Source of the DNA: Gordonia asplenii
Lineage (GTDB): Bacteria > Actinomycetota > Actinomycetes > Mycobacteriales > Mycobacteriaceae
Length of the DNA: 64,000 nt
Assembly (NCBI RefSeq): GCF_012933505.1
Contig: NZ_JABBNB010000024.1
Coordinates: 1-64,000 of the forward strand
Reading direction: 5' to 3'
The notes below the pieces were generated by a model that had not been told where the DNA came from, searched no databases, and worked only from the letters and a program-made list of their open reading frames with translations. Position 1 is the first letter of the stretch. Each line of letters opens with the position of its first letter. Position numbers and translations under genes: made by a program. Shown piece after piece: positions 1 to 7,889 of this stretch.

Positions 1-31
1 GGCTGACCTCCGACAACGCATTGGAGACCAG

Positions 32-1003
32 ATGCAGGAGCTCGTCGGGCGACTCACCGCCCTGGACCCGGTGGCCAGTGAAACCCTCAAGGTCGTCGCC
101 TATTTCGACGCCCTGGTGGCGTCCGGGGTGGGGCTCGACGGGCTGTTGCGCGCGGCGGCGGCGATGTCGGGGACGGTCGCCGGCGCGCAGCGTCGCGGAC
201 GAGTCAGCAGGTTCAGCGCCGGCGGTCGACGCCTCGACGCGGAGGTCACGGCACGACACCCCGAACGCGTCCAACCAGGCTTCGACATCTGGCTGGAGCG
301 CGACGGTGAACTGCATGCCAACGACGAGATGGTGGTCGAGCGGCTCGCATTGGCCGTCGAACTGCTCGACGCCCGACGCGGTTCGGGCAATGGGCTCGAC
401 ACCGTCGTCGACGAGTCGACGCCCATCGGCGAGCGGGCAGCTGTGCTGGCACGGCTTCGGGTCGACGCGGGGGCGCGGATTCGGCTGATCGCGACGGCGA
501 TTGGTGACGCGATCCCCGGCGCGACGTCGACGATCGTCTCCACCCGCTACGGGATGCTGCGAGCGACTCTCGACACAACGGGAGTCGCGCCCGATGTCGT
601 TGCTGGGCTCGGCCGGTGGGTACGGGCTGATCACGCCCCGACGTCGTGGAACGGTGCGATTGTCGCATACCGTCTGGCCGACACCGCCGATCCGGTCATC
701 GACGCGACCTCTCTGGGAGCGATTCTCCAGCTCGCACAGGTCTACGACCCAGACGTTCCGCACGACGACGTGACCGCGATCGGTCGCCTCAGCGCCCTCG
801 AATTCGAGGTTCTGCGTGCGCTCGTCGAATCCGACAGCATTCGCGCGGCGGCAGCCCGGCTCGGGATGCACCATTCATCGGTGCAGGCCCGCCACGAGGC
901 GCTGACGAGGGAACTCGGCTACGACCCGCGAAGTCCGATCGGCCGGATGAGGTGCGGCGCGGCGACGATTCTCTGGCGATTGACGACGCCGGACGCGCAG
1001 TAG
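32..1003 (+). CDS. PucR/CdaR-type helix-turn-helix transcriptional regulator
   Basis: A 323-residue regulator. The C-terminal ~60 residues form the only recognisable domain, a PucR/CdaR-type HTH with the core HHSSVQARHEALTRELGY followed by a short tail ending in an ILWRL segment. The N-terminal ~250 residues have no domain I can name and probably sense a ligand. The start is supported by GGAGA five bases upstream, and its first residues (MQELVGRLTALD) align with the start of the paralogue at 51858-52913. The frame is also open to the window edge, so an upstream start cannot be fully excluded. The gene stands alone ahead of a secreted-protein gene. Target genes are unknown. Confident as a DNA-binding regulator, not as to its effector. 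Confidence 0.75.
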   Translation: MQELVGRLTALDPVASETLKVVAYFDALVASGVGLDGLLRAAAAMSGTVAGAQRRGRVSRFSAGGRRLDAEVTARHPERVQPGFDIWLERDGELHANDEMVVERLALAVELLDARRGSGNGLDTVVDESTPIGERAAVLARLRVDAGARIRLIATAIGDAIPGATSTIVSTRYGMLRATLDTTGVAPDVVAGLGRWVRADHAPTSWNGAIVAYRLADTADPVIDATSLGAILQLAQVYDPDVPHDDVTAIGRLSALEFEVLRALVESDSIRAAAARLGMHHSSVQARHEALTRELGYDPRSPIGRMRCGAATILWRLTTPDAQ

Positions 1004-1139
1004 GTCCCCTGATCGGTGGACAGCGGAATCCTCCGCCCGATCAACCGGTCGGCGGAGTTCGCATCGGTCGCTTCAACGGCAGAGTAAGTGTCATCGCCGG
1101 AAGCGACCAACGCCCCCGACACCGACAGAAGGAGACATC

Positions 1140-1598
1140 ATGAAGACCTCGCAGCGGATCACCGCAGGTGTGGCCGGACTCGCCGCCACCGTTGGAATCG
1201 CACTGGGCGCCGCCGGCGTCGCCAATGCCGGAACGATGCCCGTGACACACCCCGGCGAGCCCACCACCACGATGACCATCACCAACCGCTCGGCACAGCC
1301 GGAGTTCCTGATGGGCTCGTCCACCGGCGGCACCGGACACTGGATCAACGGTCCCCGCGGCTACCTCGCACCCGGCGCCACCGAAACGGTCACCGCCGTG
1401 GCCCCCACCGGCGACTACCTCACCGTCAACGTCGTCTACCGGGTGGGCATGGTCGGCCCCAAGGCCAACTACGAGGTGGAGAACATGAAGGGCAACGTCA
1501 ACACCGCGATGAGCGGAGTCAGCGGCGGACACCACTTCCTCAACGCTCACGTGTCCAGCGGCTACCCCAACGTCAACGCCGACTTCACCCAGTGGTGA
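1140..1598 (+). CDS. Small secreted protein of unknown function
   Basis: A 152-residue protein with a clear Sec signal peptide: basic N-terminus (MKTSQR), a hydrophobic Ala/Gly-rich stretch, and cleavage expected after AxA at about residue 30 (GVANA|GT). The mature part is Gly/Thr/Asn-rich with alternating beta-type segments (TMTITNRS, TVNVVYRV), suggesting a small beta-sandwich; it has no cysteines. A strong RBS (GAAGGAG) lies six bases before ATG, and a perfect hairpin follows the stop, so it is probably monocistronic. I do not recognise the family. A pore-forming or lipid-binding beta fold is possible but unsupported. Confidence 0.75.
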   Translation: MKTSQRITAGVAGLAATVGIALGAAGVANAGTMPVTHPGEPTTTMTITNRSAQPEFLMGSSTGGTGHWINGPRGYLAPGATETVTAVAPTGDYLTVNVVYRVGMVGPKANYEVENMKGNVNTAMSGVSGGHHFLNAHVSSGYPNVNADFTQW

Positions 1599-1622
1599 CC
1601 GACTGATCCCGCATCTGCCGCA

Positions 1623-1653
1623 GAGCCCCGGCGCTCAGCCTGCGCCGGGGCTC
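1623..1653. terminator. Perfect 12-bp stem hairpin after the secreted-protein gene
   Basis: GAGCCCCGGCGC (1623-1634) pairs perfectly with 1642-1653 around a 7-nt loop. It lies 25 bp past one stop codon and 43 bp from the stop of the convergent leftward gene at 1697. It probably terminates transcription in both directions. There is no U-run, as is common in actinobacteria. Confidence 0.8.
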
Positions 1654-1696
1654 GACCGCGCCGATCTGCAGGGCGGTCCACAGTCACCGCCCGAGC

Positions 1697-1948
1697 CTAG
1701 AACGACGTCGCGTTGTACTTCGTCAGCACCGCCTTGAGCCGCTCATCGTCGCGATCTGCCGCGGGCACAAGTACCTCGGCGACGATGTCGGTGAGTTCGG
1801 CGACGCGTTGATGCAGACGCTGCGTCTCCTGCACCTCGCGTTCCAATTCTCGCAAGCGCGTGGGCAATCGACGCAGCCTGGCCACCGCGTCCGTCGCCCG
1901 GGTGAACCGTTCGCCCGACGATGTGAGTATGGATTTCAAAGTCGCCAT
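1697..1948 (-). CDS. Small coiled-coil protein (DUF6752-like)
   Basis: An 83-residue charged, mostly helical protein. Residues ~25-60 (RLRRLPTRLRELEREVQETQ onward) have heptad-like Leu/Arg/Glu spacing typical of a coiled coil. It resembles short actinobacterial proteins I recall as DUF6752; that name is from memory. The ATG at 1948 has GGTGG about four bases upstream and overlaps the 3' end of the LicD/methyltransferase gene by 13 nt, so the two are probably translationally coupled. A start six codons earlier (1966) is possible. It may be a small partner of a cell-surface glycan-modifying enzyme. Confidence 0.6.
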   Translation of the reverse strand: MATLKSILTSSGERFTRATDAVARLRRLPTRLRELEREVQETQRLHQRVAELTDIVAEVLVPAADRDDERLKAVLTKYNATSF

Positions 1949-3552
1949 GTCGCCACCAATCTGCATACGTGAGGGTCTTCTTGCTTGTAGACGGCGAAAC
2001 CATGACCGGCTTCGCAGTATTCGACGCGGCCGCCGGCCTCTTCGATTTCGGCCACCACGGCGTCGGGTTCGAGGTAGCGGCGGAAGTGTTCGCCGAACTC
2101 GTGCTCGGCGTCGGCGTCGAGCCCGGTCCGGAACTCGAGGTAGAACCGGCCGCCGCGCCGCAACGCCATTCTGGCGATTCGCCACAGATTCTTTCGTCCG
2201 GCGTCCTGCAGAGCATGAATGAGGAAGCGGCCGTATAGAACTGGCGCCTCGTCCCGGTGTGCGAGTTCGCCGCCGATGCCGAGCACCTGCCGGGCGTCGT
2301 AGAGGTTCAGTGTCTTGAATCGTGCCGGCAGACCTTCCTCGTCGGCGAGGATCCCGGCGCGCTCGGTTGCCGCCGGCACGTAGTCGAGGCCCAGCACCTG
2401 ATGGCCTTGCCGTGCGAACCACAAGGCGTCCCGCCCGGTGCCGGTGCCGATGTCGACGATCTGGGTGTCCGGCGACTCCCGGCCGTCGACCCATCGTGCA
2501 AAGGCCGACGGCTCGGTCGGCACGGACTTCTGCGACTGCCCGAAGTAGAACGGCCACCAGTGGTCGTGGTTGCCGTCGTTGCCCCGGAACCAGCCGTCGA
2601 GTCGATGCCGCGCCCAGCGCGGGACGTCGAACTTGAACGACGGGTCGGGTACCCGCCAGCCCGGGCCGTAGGTGATCTCCAGCAGTGCCTCGGGGTTGTT
2701 CGGTGCGACGATCGACCGGCCATGCAGTTCGACTTTCCCAAGCGGCAGAACGACTTCGGGGCGGAACGTCGTCGATGCCACTTCCGGCAACAGGTAGAAG
2801 ACATCCTCGACGACGAACCCGGCGAACACGTCGATCGCGCGTCCGCCCTCGGCGTCGGGCACGATCACCTTGAAGTCACCCGCGGAGAATCGCCAGGTCC
2901 AGTAGCTGGCCTCGATCATCAGGCGTTCGAGAGCGAATGACTCGCGCATCACCTCGACCGGGGTCCGGTGTCGGCTGAGGTAGGCGACGTCGGCGTCGGA
3001 GTCATGCGCGATGAACCTCCCCTCGCGGACCGCGCCGAGCAGAGCCCCGTAGGCGAGAAAGGCGTCGACGCCGGCGTCGGTCAGCCGTCCCAATACGTCT
3101 TCGACGGCATCGAGCAGGGTGTCGATGGTGGCCTGACCGCGCTCGGCGAAGGCGCACTGCAGGTCGCCCGCCTTGTCGACCGTCAGCGGGCGTCCCGCAC
3201 GATCGACGATGCTGACGCGGCCACCCGAATCATCGAACGCGTAGTCGTCGTCGAAGAGTGTTCGTGCTGAAGTACGTTCTCGCACAGTCACATGCGCGGT
3301 TCCCCGCAGGTATGGACGTAGGCTCTGCGGCCACGTCGCGAGATGGTTCGGCGAACCGACTCGCCACACTCGACGCGTGTCGCGGCCCGATTGGAAGGAC
3401 CACACCCACGTGTCGTCGAAGAGTACGTCGACGACGGTTGGTGCCGCCGAGCCGACGGACACGCCGTCGCCGTCGACCGTCGCCAGTCGATGCTCCGCCA
3501 CGAAGGGCCGCCGTAACGCAAGGTGAACTACAGGCGTCTTGGAGGTGGACAT
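1936..3552 (-). CDS. LicD-like nucleotidyltransferase fused to a SAM methyltransferase
   Basis: A 538-residue two-domain protein. Residues ~160-300 carry a LicD/fukutin-like signature: FLAYGALLGAVREGRF followed by the acidic HDSDADVAYL motif, as in enzymes that transfer phosphocholine or sugar-phosphate groups to surface glycans. Residues ~365-538 form a class I methyltransferase with motif I IVDIGTGTGRD and an acidic second strand (VLGLDYV). It may modify a cell-envelope polysaccharide, but the substrate is not visible. No good Shine-Dalgarno precedes ATG 3552, so a leaderless mRNA is possible. It is followed with overlap by the coiled-coil gene. Both domain calls are good; the combined role is inference. 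Confidence 0.7.
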   Translation of the reverse strand: MSTSKTPVVHLALRRPFVAEHRLATVDGDGVSVGSAAPTVVDVLFDDTWVWSFQSGRDTRRVWRVGSPNHLATWPQSLRPYLRGTAHVTVRERTSARTLFDDDYAFDDSGGRVSIVDRAGRPLTVDKAGDLQCAFAERGQATIDTLLDAVEDVLGRLTDAGVDAFLAYGALLGAVREGRFIAHDSDADVAYLSRHRTPVEVMRESFALERLMIEASYWTWRFSAGDFKVIVPDAEGGRAIDVFAGFVVEDVFYLLPEVASTTFRPEVVLPLGKVELHGRSIVAPNNPEALLEITYGPGWRVPDPSFKFDVPRWARHRLDGWFRGNDGNHDHWWPFYFGQSQKSVPTEPSAFARWVDGRESPDTQIVDIGTGTGRDALWFARQGHQVLGLDYVPAATERAGILADEEGLPARFKTLNLYDARQVLGIGGELAHRDEAPVLYGRFLIHALQDAGRKNLWRIARMALRRGGRFYLEFRTGLDADAEHEFGEHFRRYLEPDAVVAEIEEAGGRVEYCEAGHGFAVYKQEDPHVCRLVATWRL

Positions 3553-3619
3553 AGGAAGGGGACGCTATCGCGGGTACCCGCCCGAGGTGATAGATGAAAT
3601 CACGGTGAACTGAAGTTGA

Positions 3620-4025
3620 CGCGACATCGCGTTGGGAGGGTCGGCCCATCCGCTGGTTGCCGCCGTTCATCCGCTGGTTGAGCCGGGCCATCCGCTGGTT
3701 GAGCCGGGCCGGAGCGTTAGCGTAGGCCCGTGTCGTAACCACCTGAGCACAACACGCCACCGCAACCGAACTCCTTGGGACAGTTGGGAATTTGTCTCGC
3801 CGGGTTTCGACACGAGCGCGGCTCGCTAGCGCTCGTCGAGCTCGGCTCAACCAGCGGGGAGGGGAGAGCTCGGCTCAACCAGCGCGGGGGAGGGGCGAGC
3901 TCGGCTCAACCAGCGGGGAGGAACGACCTCAGCGTCAACCAGCGGGGGAGGGGCGAGCACGACCCCGGCTCAACCAGCGGGGGAAGTAACGAGCACGACC
4001 TCGGCTCAGCCAGCAGACAGGAACG
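3620..4025. repeat. Intergenic cluster of CTGGTTGAGCC-type repeats
   Basis: At least eight direct or inverted copies of a short unit around CCGCTGGTTGAGCC (inverse GGCTCAACCAGCGG) lie in ~400 bp. Copies at 3640-3720 are in forward orientation and those at 3840-4020 inverted, spaced ~35-50 bp, so the cluster can fold on itself. The last inverted copy runs into the end of the oxidoreductase gene at 4006 and supplies its stop codon. The reading frames across it are repeat artefacts. The rest of 3553-4005 holds no gene I can support. Confidence 0.85.
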
Positions 4026-5394
4026 AGCGCTGCTCGACCTGCGGCTCCCCGACGTCGACCCGGCTGCCTTTCCGTGCGTTGCGTCGGCTCCCGTTGATCA
4101 GGTCGTTGAAGCGATCGACCAGCCAGATCGTCCGCAGTCCCAGTGGGCCCATCATCATCGGCGGGGCGAATTTCGGCTCGGCCTGCCATACGGCGTCGAG
4201 GTCGTCGTGCCGGGTGCCGTCGACGATCAGGTCGGCGATGAGTGACCCGAGATAGGGAGCTTGGGCCAGCCCGTGCCCATTGCACGCGACCGAGTAGTAG
4301 ACGTGCTCGCCGAGCTGGCCGGCCAGCGGCAACCACGACGAGGTGATCGCGATCCAACCGCCCCAGGCACGTTGCACGCGCACGTCTGCCAACGTCGGGA
4401 ACCGGGTTGCGAACCCGCGCGCCAGTTCGGCGACGAGTTTCGGATCGGGCGCTCGGTCGGGCAGCGGATAGCTCGTCGCGCGCTCGATCCGGCGGACCCC
4501 GAACACGATGGTGTTTCGCGAGGTCAGCCGGTAGTTCTCCATGATGTTGTGCTGGGTCACCAACCCGGACCGGCTGGTCCAGCCCAGTGCCGCGAGTCGT
4601 TGCGGATCGATCGGTTCGGTCTCCGCCTCGGTGACCCACATCGGTGAGGACAGCCGCCTCGGTGTGACGTCCCATTCTCCGGCGAACGCATTCGTCGCAA
4701 GCACGACCTTGTCGGCGCGAACTACTCCGCCCGGCGTCGACACCACCACGCCGCCCGCGCTGCGCGTCAAGTCGGTGACCTTCGACTGCTCGAACACTCG
4801 TACCGGCGACGCCAGCACGGCGTCGCGGACTCCGCGGGTGAACTTACCGGGGTTCATGATGCCGCCGTTCACCTCGCGCATGCCCCCGACGAATCCGCGC
4901 GGGATGCCGAGCTCTTCGCTGGTGCCGAGTTCGGTCTCGATGCCCGCGCCGCGCAGGATCTTCGCGACCCGCCGCACCCGACCGAACTGGCCGCGCGACA
5001 CCGCGGCGAACACGTTGCCCGTCTGTTCGTAGTCGCAGTCGATGTCGAATGTCGCCATCAGCTGCTCGACGTAGGCGGCGGCGTGCTCGGTCAACCGCGC
5101 CATCGCCGGCATCCGCTTGCCGAAGAACAGATTGAGCAGCTGGATGTCGCCGCCGGGCGCGCTGGCCAGTTGGCCGGCGTTGCGGGAACTCGACCCGTGC
5201 CCGCAGAACCGCGCTTCCAGCAGCACCACGTCGACGCCCCGCTGGGCGAGTCGCAGTGCTGTCGACATCCCGGCCAGACCGCCGCCGATCACGGCGACCT
5301 GGCAGGTGAGGTTGTCGGTCAAGGCGTCGCGCACATCGGTCGGCGGGTCTACCCAGCCGGTGAACGTGCTGTACTGGACGTTATCGGTAGTCAT
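4006..5394 (-). CDS. FAD-dependent amine/amino-acid oxidase, DAO family (PuuB-like)
   Basis: A 462-residue DAO-superfamily flavoenzyme. The Rossmann motif VAVIGGGLAGMSTALRLAQRG lies near residues 33-53, followed by the E-R-N segment (GHGSSSRNAGQ) typical of gamma-glutamylputrescine oxidase relatives, and by WGGWIAITSSWLPLAG and NGHGLAQAPYLG at the C-terminal FAD contacts. Such enzymes oxidise a free or gamma-glutamylated amine to the aldehyde. Start 5394 was chosen because GGAG lies nine bases upstream and a longer reading would overlap the transporter gene. It is the last gene of a leftward operon (28-bp gap to the MFS gene). The last codons and stop come from an intergenic repeat. Exact substrate unknown. 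Confidence 0.75.
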   Translation of the reverse strand: MTTDNVQYSTFTGWVDPPTDVRDALTDNLTCQVAVIGGGLAGMSTALRLAQRGVDVVLLEARFCGHGSSSRNAGQLASAPGGDIQLLNLFFGKRMPAMARLTEHAAAYVEQLMATFDIDCDYEQTGNVFAAVSRGQFGRVRRVAKILRGAGIETELGTSEELGIPRGFVGGMREVNGGIMNPGKFTRGVRDAVLASPVRVFEQSKVTDLTRSAGGVVVSTPGGVVRADKVVLATNAFAGEWDVTPRRLSSPMWVTEAETEPIDPQRLAALGWTSRSGLVTQHNIMENYRLTSRNTIVFGVRRIERATSYPLPDRAPDPKLVAELARGFATRFPTLADVRVQRAWGGWIAITSSWLPLAGQLGEHVYYSVACNGHGLAQAPYLGSLIADLIVDGTRHDDLDAVWQAEPKFAPPMMMGPLGLRTIWLVDRFNDLINGSRRNARKGSRVDVGEPQVEQRSFLSAG

Positions 5395-5422
5395 CGAGAT
5401 CATCTCCATTCGGTTGTTCAGG

Positions 5423-6883
5423 TCAGGCGGCGCTCGGTGCGCCGCGTCGCGATCGACGTGCTCGGGAGATCCCGACGGTGAGCAGGACACCCGCCGCGAG
5501 TGCGGCGGACAGCCAGTAGCCGACGCCGTACAGGCCCTTGGCCGCCACCTCGGTATGGGTCCCCGGTACCGGAATCAGTGCCGCGCTCAGATCGCCGCTG
5601 ATCAGGGCGGTGCCCAAGGCGAATCCCACCGCCATGAAGGTGCCCGCGACGCCCGACGCCATCCCGGCCGCGGCCTCCGGCACGGCCCGCTGCACGGTGG
5701 CGAATCCGGCGGCGTAGCCGATGCTGCAGCCCAGACCCATCACCGCCGCTCCGACGAGGTACTGCCATCGTGCGTCGTGGAAGTCGGCGAGCCAGGCGAG
5801 ACCCGCCACGCTGATGACGGCGCCGACCAGGAAGACCGGAATCACCCGGCCCGCCGCGACCGGCCGGTCGACGACGATGCCGCCGATCAGGAAGGTCACC
5901 GCGAACGGGACCATCAGCCACCCGGTCTGCAGCGCGGATAGACCGAGGCCGTAGGCGTCGGCCGGTCGCAGGGCCGTCGGGATGATCTGGGTGTAGGTGC
6001 TCACCAGCAGCAGGAAGGCCGCGTTCACGGCCGCGAACAGGGCGATGCACAGGCACGACGCGGCGACCAGTGGGGATTTCATCAGCGCGACGTCGAAGAC
6101 CGCGGCCGATGTACGACGCTGATGACGCACCCAGGTGATACCGCCGACGATCCCGACCGACAGCGGAATCAACGCGGCGGCGCCCCAGACGAGTCCCTGC
6201 GTCAGCGTCAACAGGATCGCCGCGACCCAGCCGATCATCCACAGGGTGCCGACGACGCCGATACGTGCGGTGGGCTCGGCGGGCGGAGTGTGCGGAATGA
6301 CGGCGAGCGCCGCCACGATCATCGCGGCGCACAGCACGGCGAGGATCACATAGAAGGCCCGCAGCGACAGATTCTCCACGACGTACCCGCCGCCGATCAT
6401 GCCGACGACGATGCCCACCCCGGTCGCGACGACGAGCACTGCGACACCGATCGCGGTACCGCTCTCGCCCAGACCACGGCGCAGGAATCCCAACGGCAGC
6501 AGCTGGGCGGCGCCGCCGACACCCATGATCGCGCAGCCGACCAGCAGCGTCGGATACGAATCGCCGACTGCCGGGATGGCCGCGCCGGCGGCCATCAGCG
6601 CCGAGGCGAGGACTGCTGCGTTGCGGTCGCCGTGAACGTCGGCAAGCCGGGGTAGAAGGATGAATCCCGCTCCGCCACCGAGCGTGAGCGCGGTGTAGAT
6701 CCAGGTGGTCTGGGCGATCGTCTCCAGGCCGTAGCTGGCTTGGATGACGGTCAGCAGTGGTGGCAGGACGAAGATCACCGCGTTGGTAATGGTGACCATG
6801 AATGCGCCCATCGCGATGAGCGCCCATCGTCGTGACGGGCCGGCGAGCACAGTGTTCTCGGGCACAAGGCCGATATCGGTCAT
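5423..6883 (-). CDS. MFS transporter, 14-helix drug/metabolite type
   Basis: A 486-residue multi-pass membrane protein of the major facilitator superfamily. It has about 14 hydrophobic segments, a cytoplasmic loop LADVHGDRNAAVLAS after TM2 (a DxxGDR-like motif A) and a Gly-rich segment GVGIVVGMIGG. ATG 6883 is preceded by GAGGAAAG at good spacing; a longer reading starts in the upstream gap and lacks such a site. It sits in a tight operon between a seven-helix membrane protein (31-bp gap) and the DAO-type oxidase (28-bp gap), so import of the amine or export of a toxic product is plausible. Direction of transport is not readable from sequence. Confidence 0.8.
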   Translation of the reverse strand: MTDIGLVPENTVLAGPSRRWALIAMGAFMVTITNAVIFVLPPLLTVIQASYGLETIAQTTWIYTALTLGGGAGFILLPRLADVHGDRNAAVLASALMAAGAAIPAVGDSYPTLLVGCAIMGVGGAAQLLPLGFLRRGLGESGTAIGVAVLVVATGVGIVVGMIGGGYVVENLSLRAFYVILAVLCAAMIVAALAVIPHTPPAEPTARIGVVGTLWMIGWVAAILLTLTQGLVWGAAALIPLSVGIVGGITWVRHQRRTSAAVFDVALMKSPLVAASCLCIALFAAVNAAFLLLVSTYTQIIPTALRPADAYGLGLSALQTGWLMVPFAVTFLIGGIVVDRPVAAGRVIPVFLVGAVISVAGLAWLADFHDARWQYLVGAAVMGLGCSIGYAAGFATVQRAVPEAAAGMASGVAGTFMAVGFALGTALISGDLSAALIPVPGTHTEVAAKGLYGVGYWLSAALAAGVLLTVGISRARRSRRGAPSAA

Positions 6884-6914
6884 TGTTCTTTCCTCGTGAT
6901 AATCGTGGTGTCGA

Positions 6915-7619
6915 TCACCGAAGTGCCGAGCGTTCACGGTCGGCCGCGGCGGAATCCAAGGCGTCGACGCGCTTGTTGTGAGCGTCGAATGCCGTGTAGC
7001 CGTAGTAGACGACCATCATCGCCAGACCCCATGTGAACAGGGCGAATGTGTAGAAGATGGTGTGATTGGCGTCGTCGCCGGGGATGTGCCAGAAGTCGTA
7101 GATCGAGGCGATCACGATATTGAGTACCGTGGCGACGCCGATCCAGATCGAGTGAGTGCGCTCGCCGATCGCCCACAGGCGCGCCGCGAAATAGAACAGG
7201 AATCCCGACACCGCCAATGCGGTGAACAGCATGAACGCTTTTCCTGCCGTACCGAGCTGAACCGAATATTCCGACAACACGAATCCCAACACCGCGGCCA
7301 GGGCGAACAGTGCGATATCGACCGACTTCGGCGGATGGAACCGGTGGGTGACTTTCATCAGCCCCAACGCGAGGATCAAGGTAAACCCGATCGATCGGGA
7401 GAATGCGTCGAAGAAGAATGCGAGGTGATAGATCGGCGTACCCGGGCCGGCTTTGATCAGACCGTAGATCAGGAAATTCGTTCCCGAGGTCGCCATGACG
7501 AGCCATTCCAGGCCGATGAGATAGTTCCGATGATTTCGGATGAATCGGATTCCGAAGACGGCTCCGATGATGATCATCCAGATATCCGAGACGGATATCA
7601 GTAATTCCCAGACGGCCAT
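6915..7619 (-). CDS. Seven-helix integral membrane protein, unknown function
   Basis: A 234-residue protein made almost entirely of seven hydrophobic helices (for example ISVSDIWMIIIGAVFGIRFI near the N-terminus and FALFTWGLAMMVVYYGYTAF near the C-terminus), with a short polar tail. I do not recognise the family. It has no transporter signature, heme motif or catalytic motif I can name. ATG 7619 was chosen over an in-frame start 60 codons upstream because that extension is Arg-rich and crosses the divergent promoter region, while AGGGAG precedes 7619. It is first in the leftward operon and divergent from the BVMO operon, suggesting a role in uptake or sensing of the same substrate. Confidence 0.65.
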   Translation of the reverse strand: MAVWELLISVSDIWMIIIGAVFGIRFIRNHRNYLIGLEWLVMATSGTNFLIYGLIKAGPGTPIYHLAFFFDAFSRSIGFTLILALGLMKVTHRFHPPKSVDIALFALAAVLGFVLSEYSVQLGTAGKAFMLFTALAVSGFLFYFAARLWAIGERTHSIWIGVATVLNIVIASIYDFWHIPGDDANHTIFYTFALFTWGLAMMVVYYGYTAFDAHNKRVDALDSAAADRERSALR

Positions 7620-7773
7620 GACCTGCTCCCTGTGTGATGTGGGTCTCTTTCTCGATGCAGTAAGCGTCGCGCGAGCCGAGCGCCGCTCGCTACGGCGTCG
7701 TGCACCTCGAATCGCGAGCAACACGACATGGTGCAACATCGAGTGCCACATGGCAGGACAATTCGGGCACGAT

Positions 7774-7794
7774 GGTGCATCCTGCAACATGCAG
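7774..7794. promoter_or_regulatory. Candidate TetR operator in the membrane-protein/BVMO divergent promoter
   Basis: GGTGCATCCTGCAAC (7774-7788) is a near-palindrome with a 3-nt centre, and it overlaps the perfect palindrome CTGCAACATGCAG (7782-7794). A closely related site, GGTGCAAGATGCACC, lies upstream of the amino acid permease at 13739. A further GGTGCA half-site is at 7730. The gap 7620-7889 contains no gene. Confidence 0.4.
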
Positions 7795-7889
7795 TCCATC
7801 GAGTTGGGGCACGACGGTGTGGTAGATCACATCGCGGGGCGGGCATTGTGTTGGACATACCGCAATCGCACCGACCGAAGGGAATCGCG

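Noticed and set aside
5418..6827. 469-codon frame overlapping the MFS gene in another frame
   Set aside because: Arg/Gly-rich composition without motifs; the overlapping frame encodes a clear 14-helix transporter.
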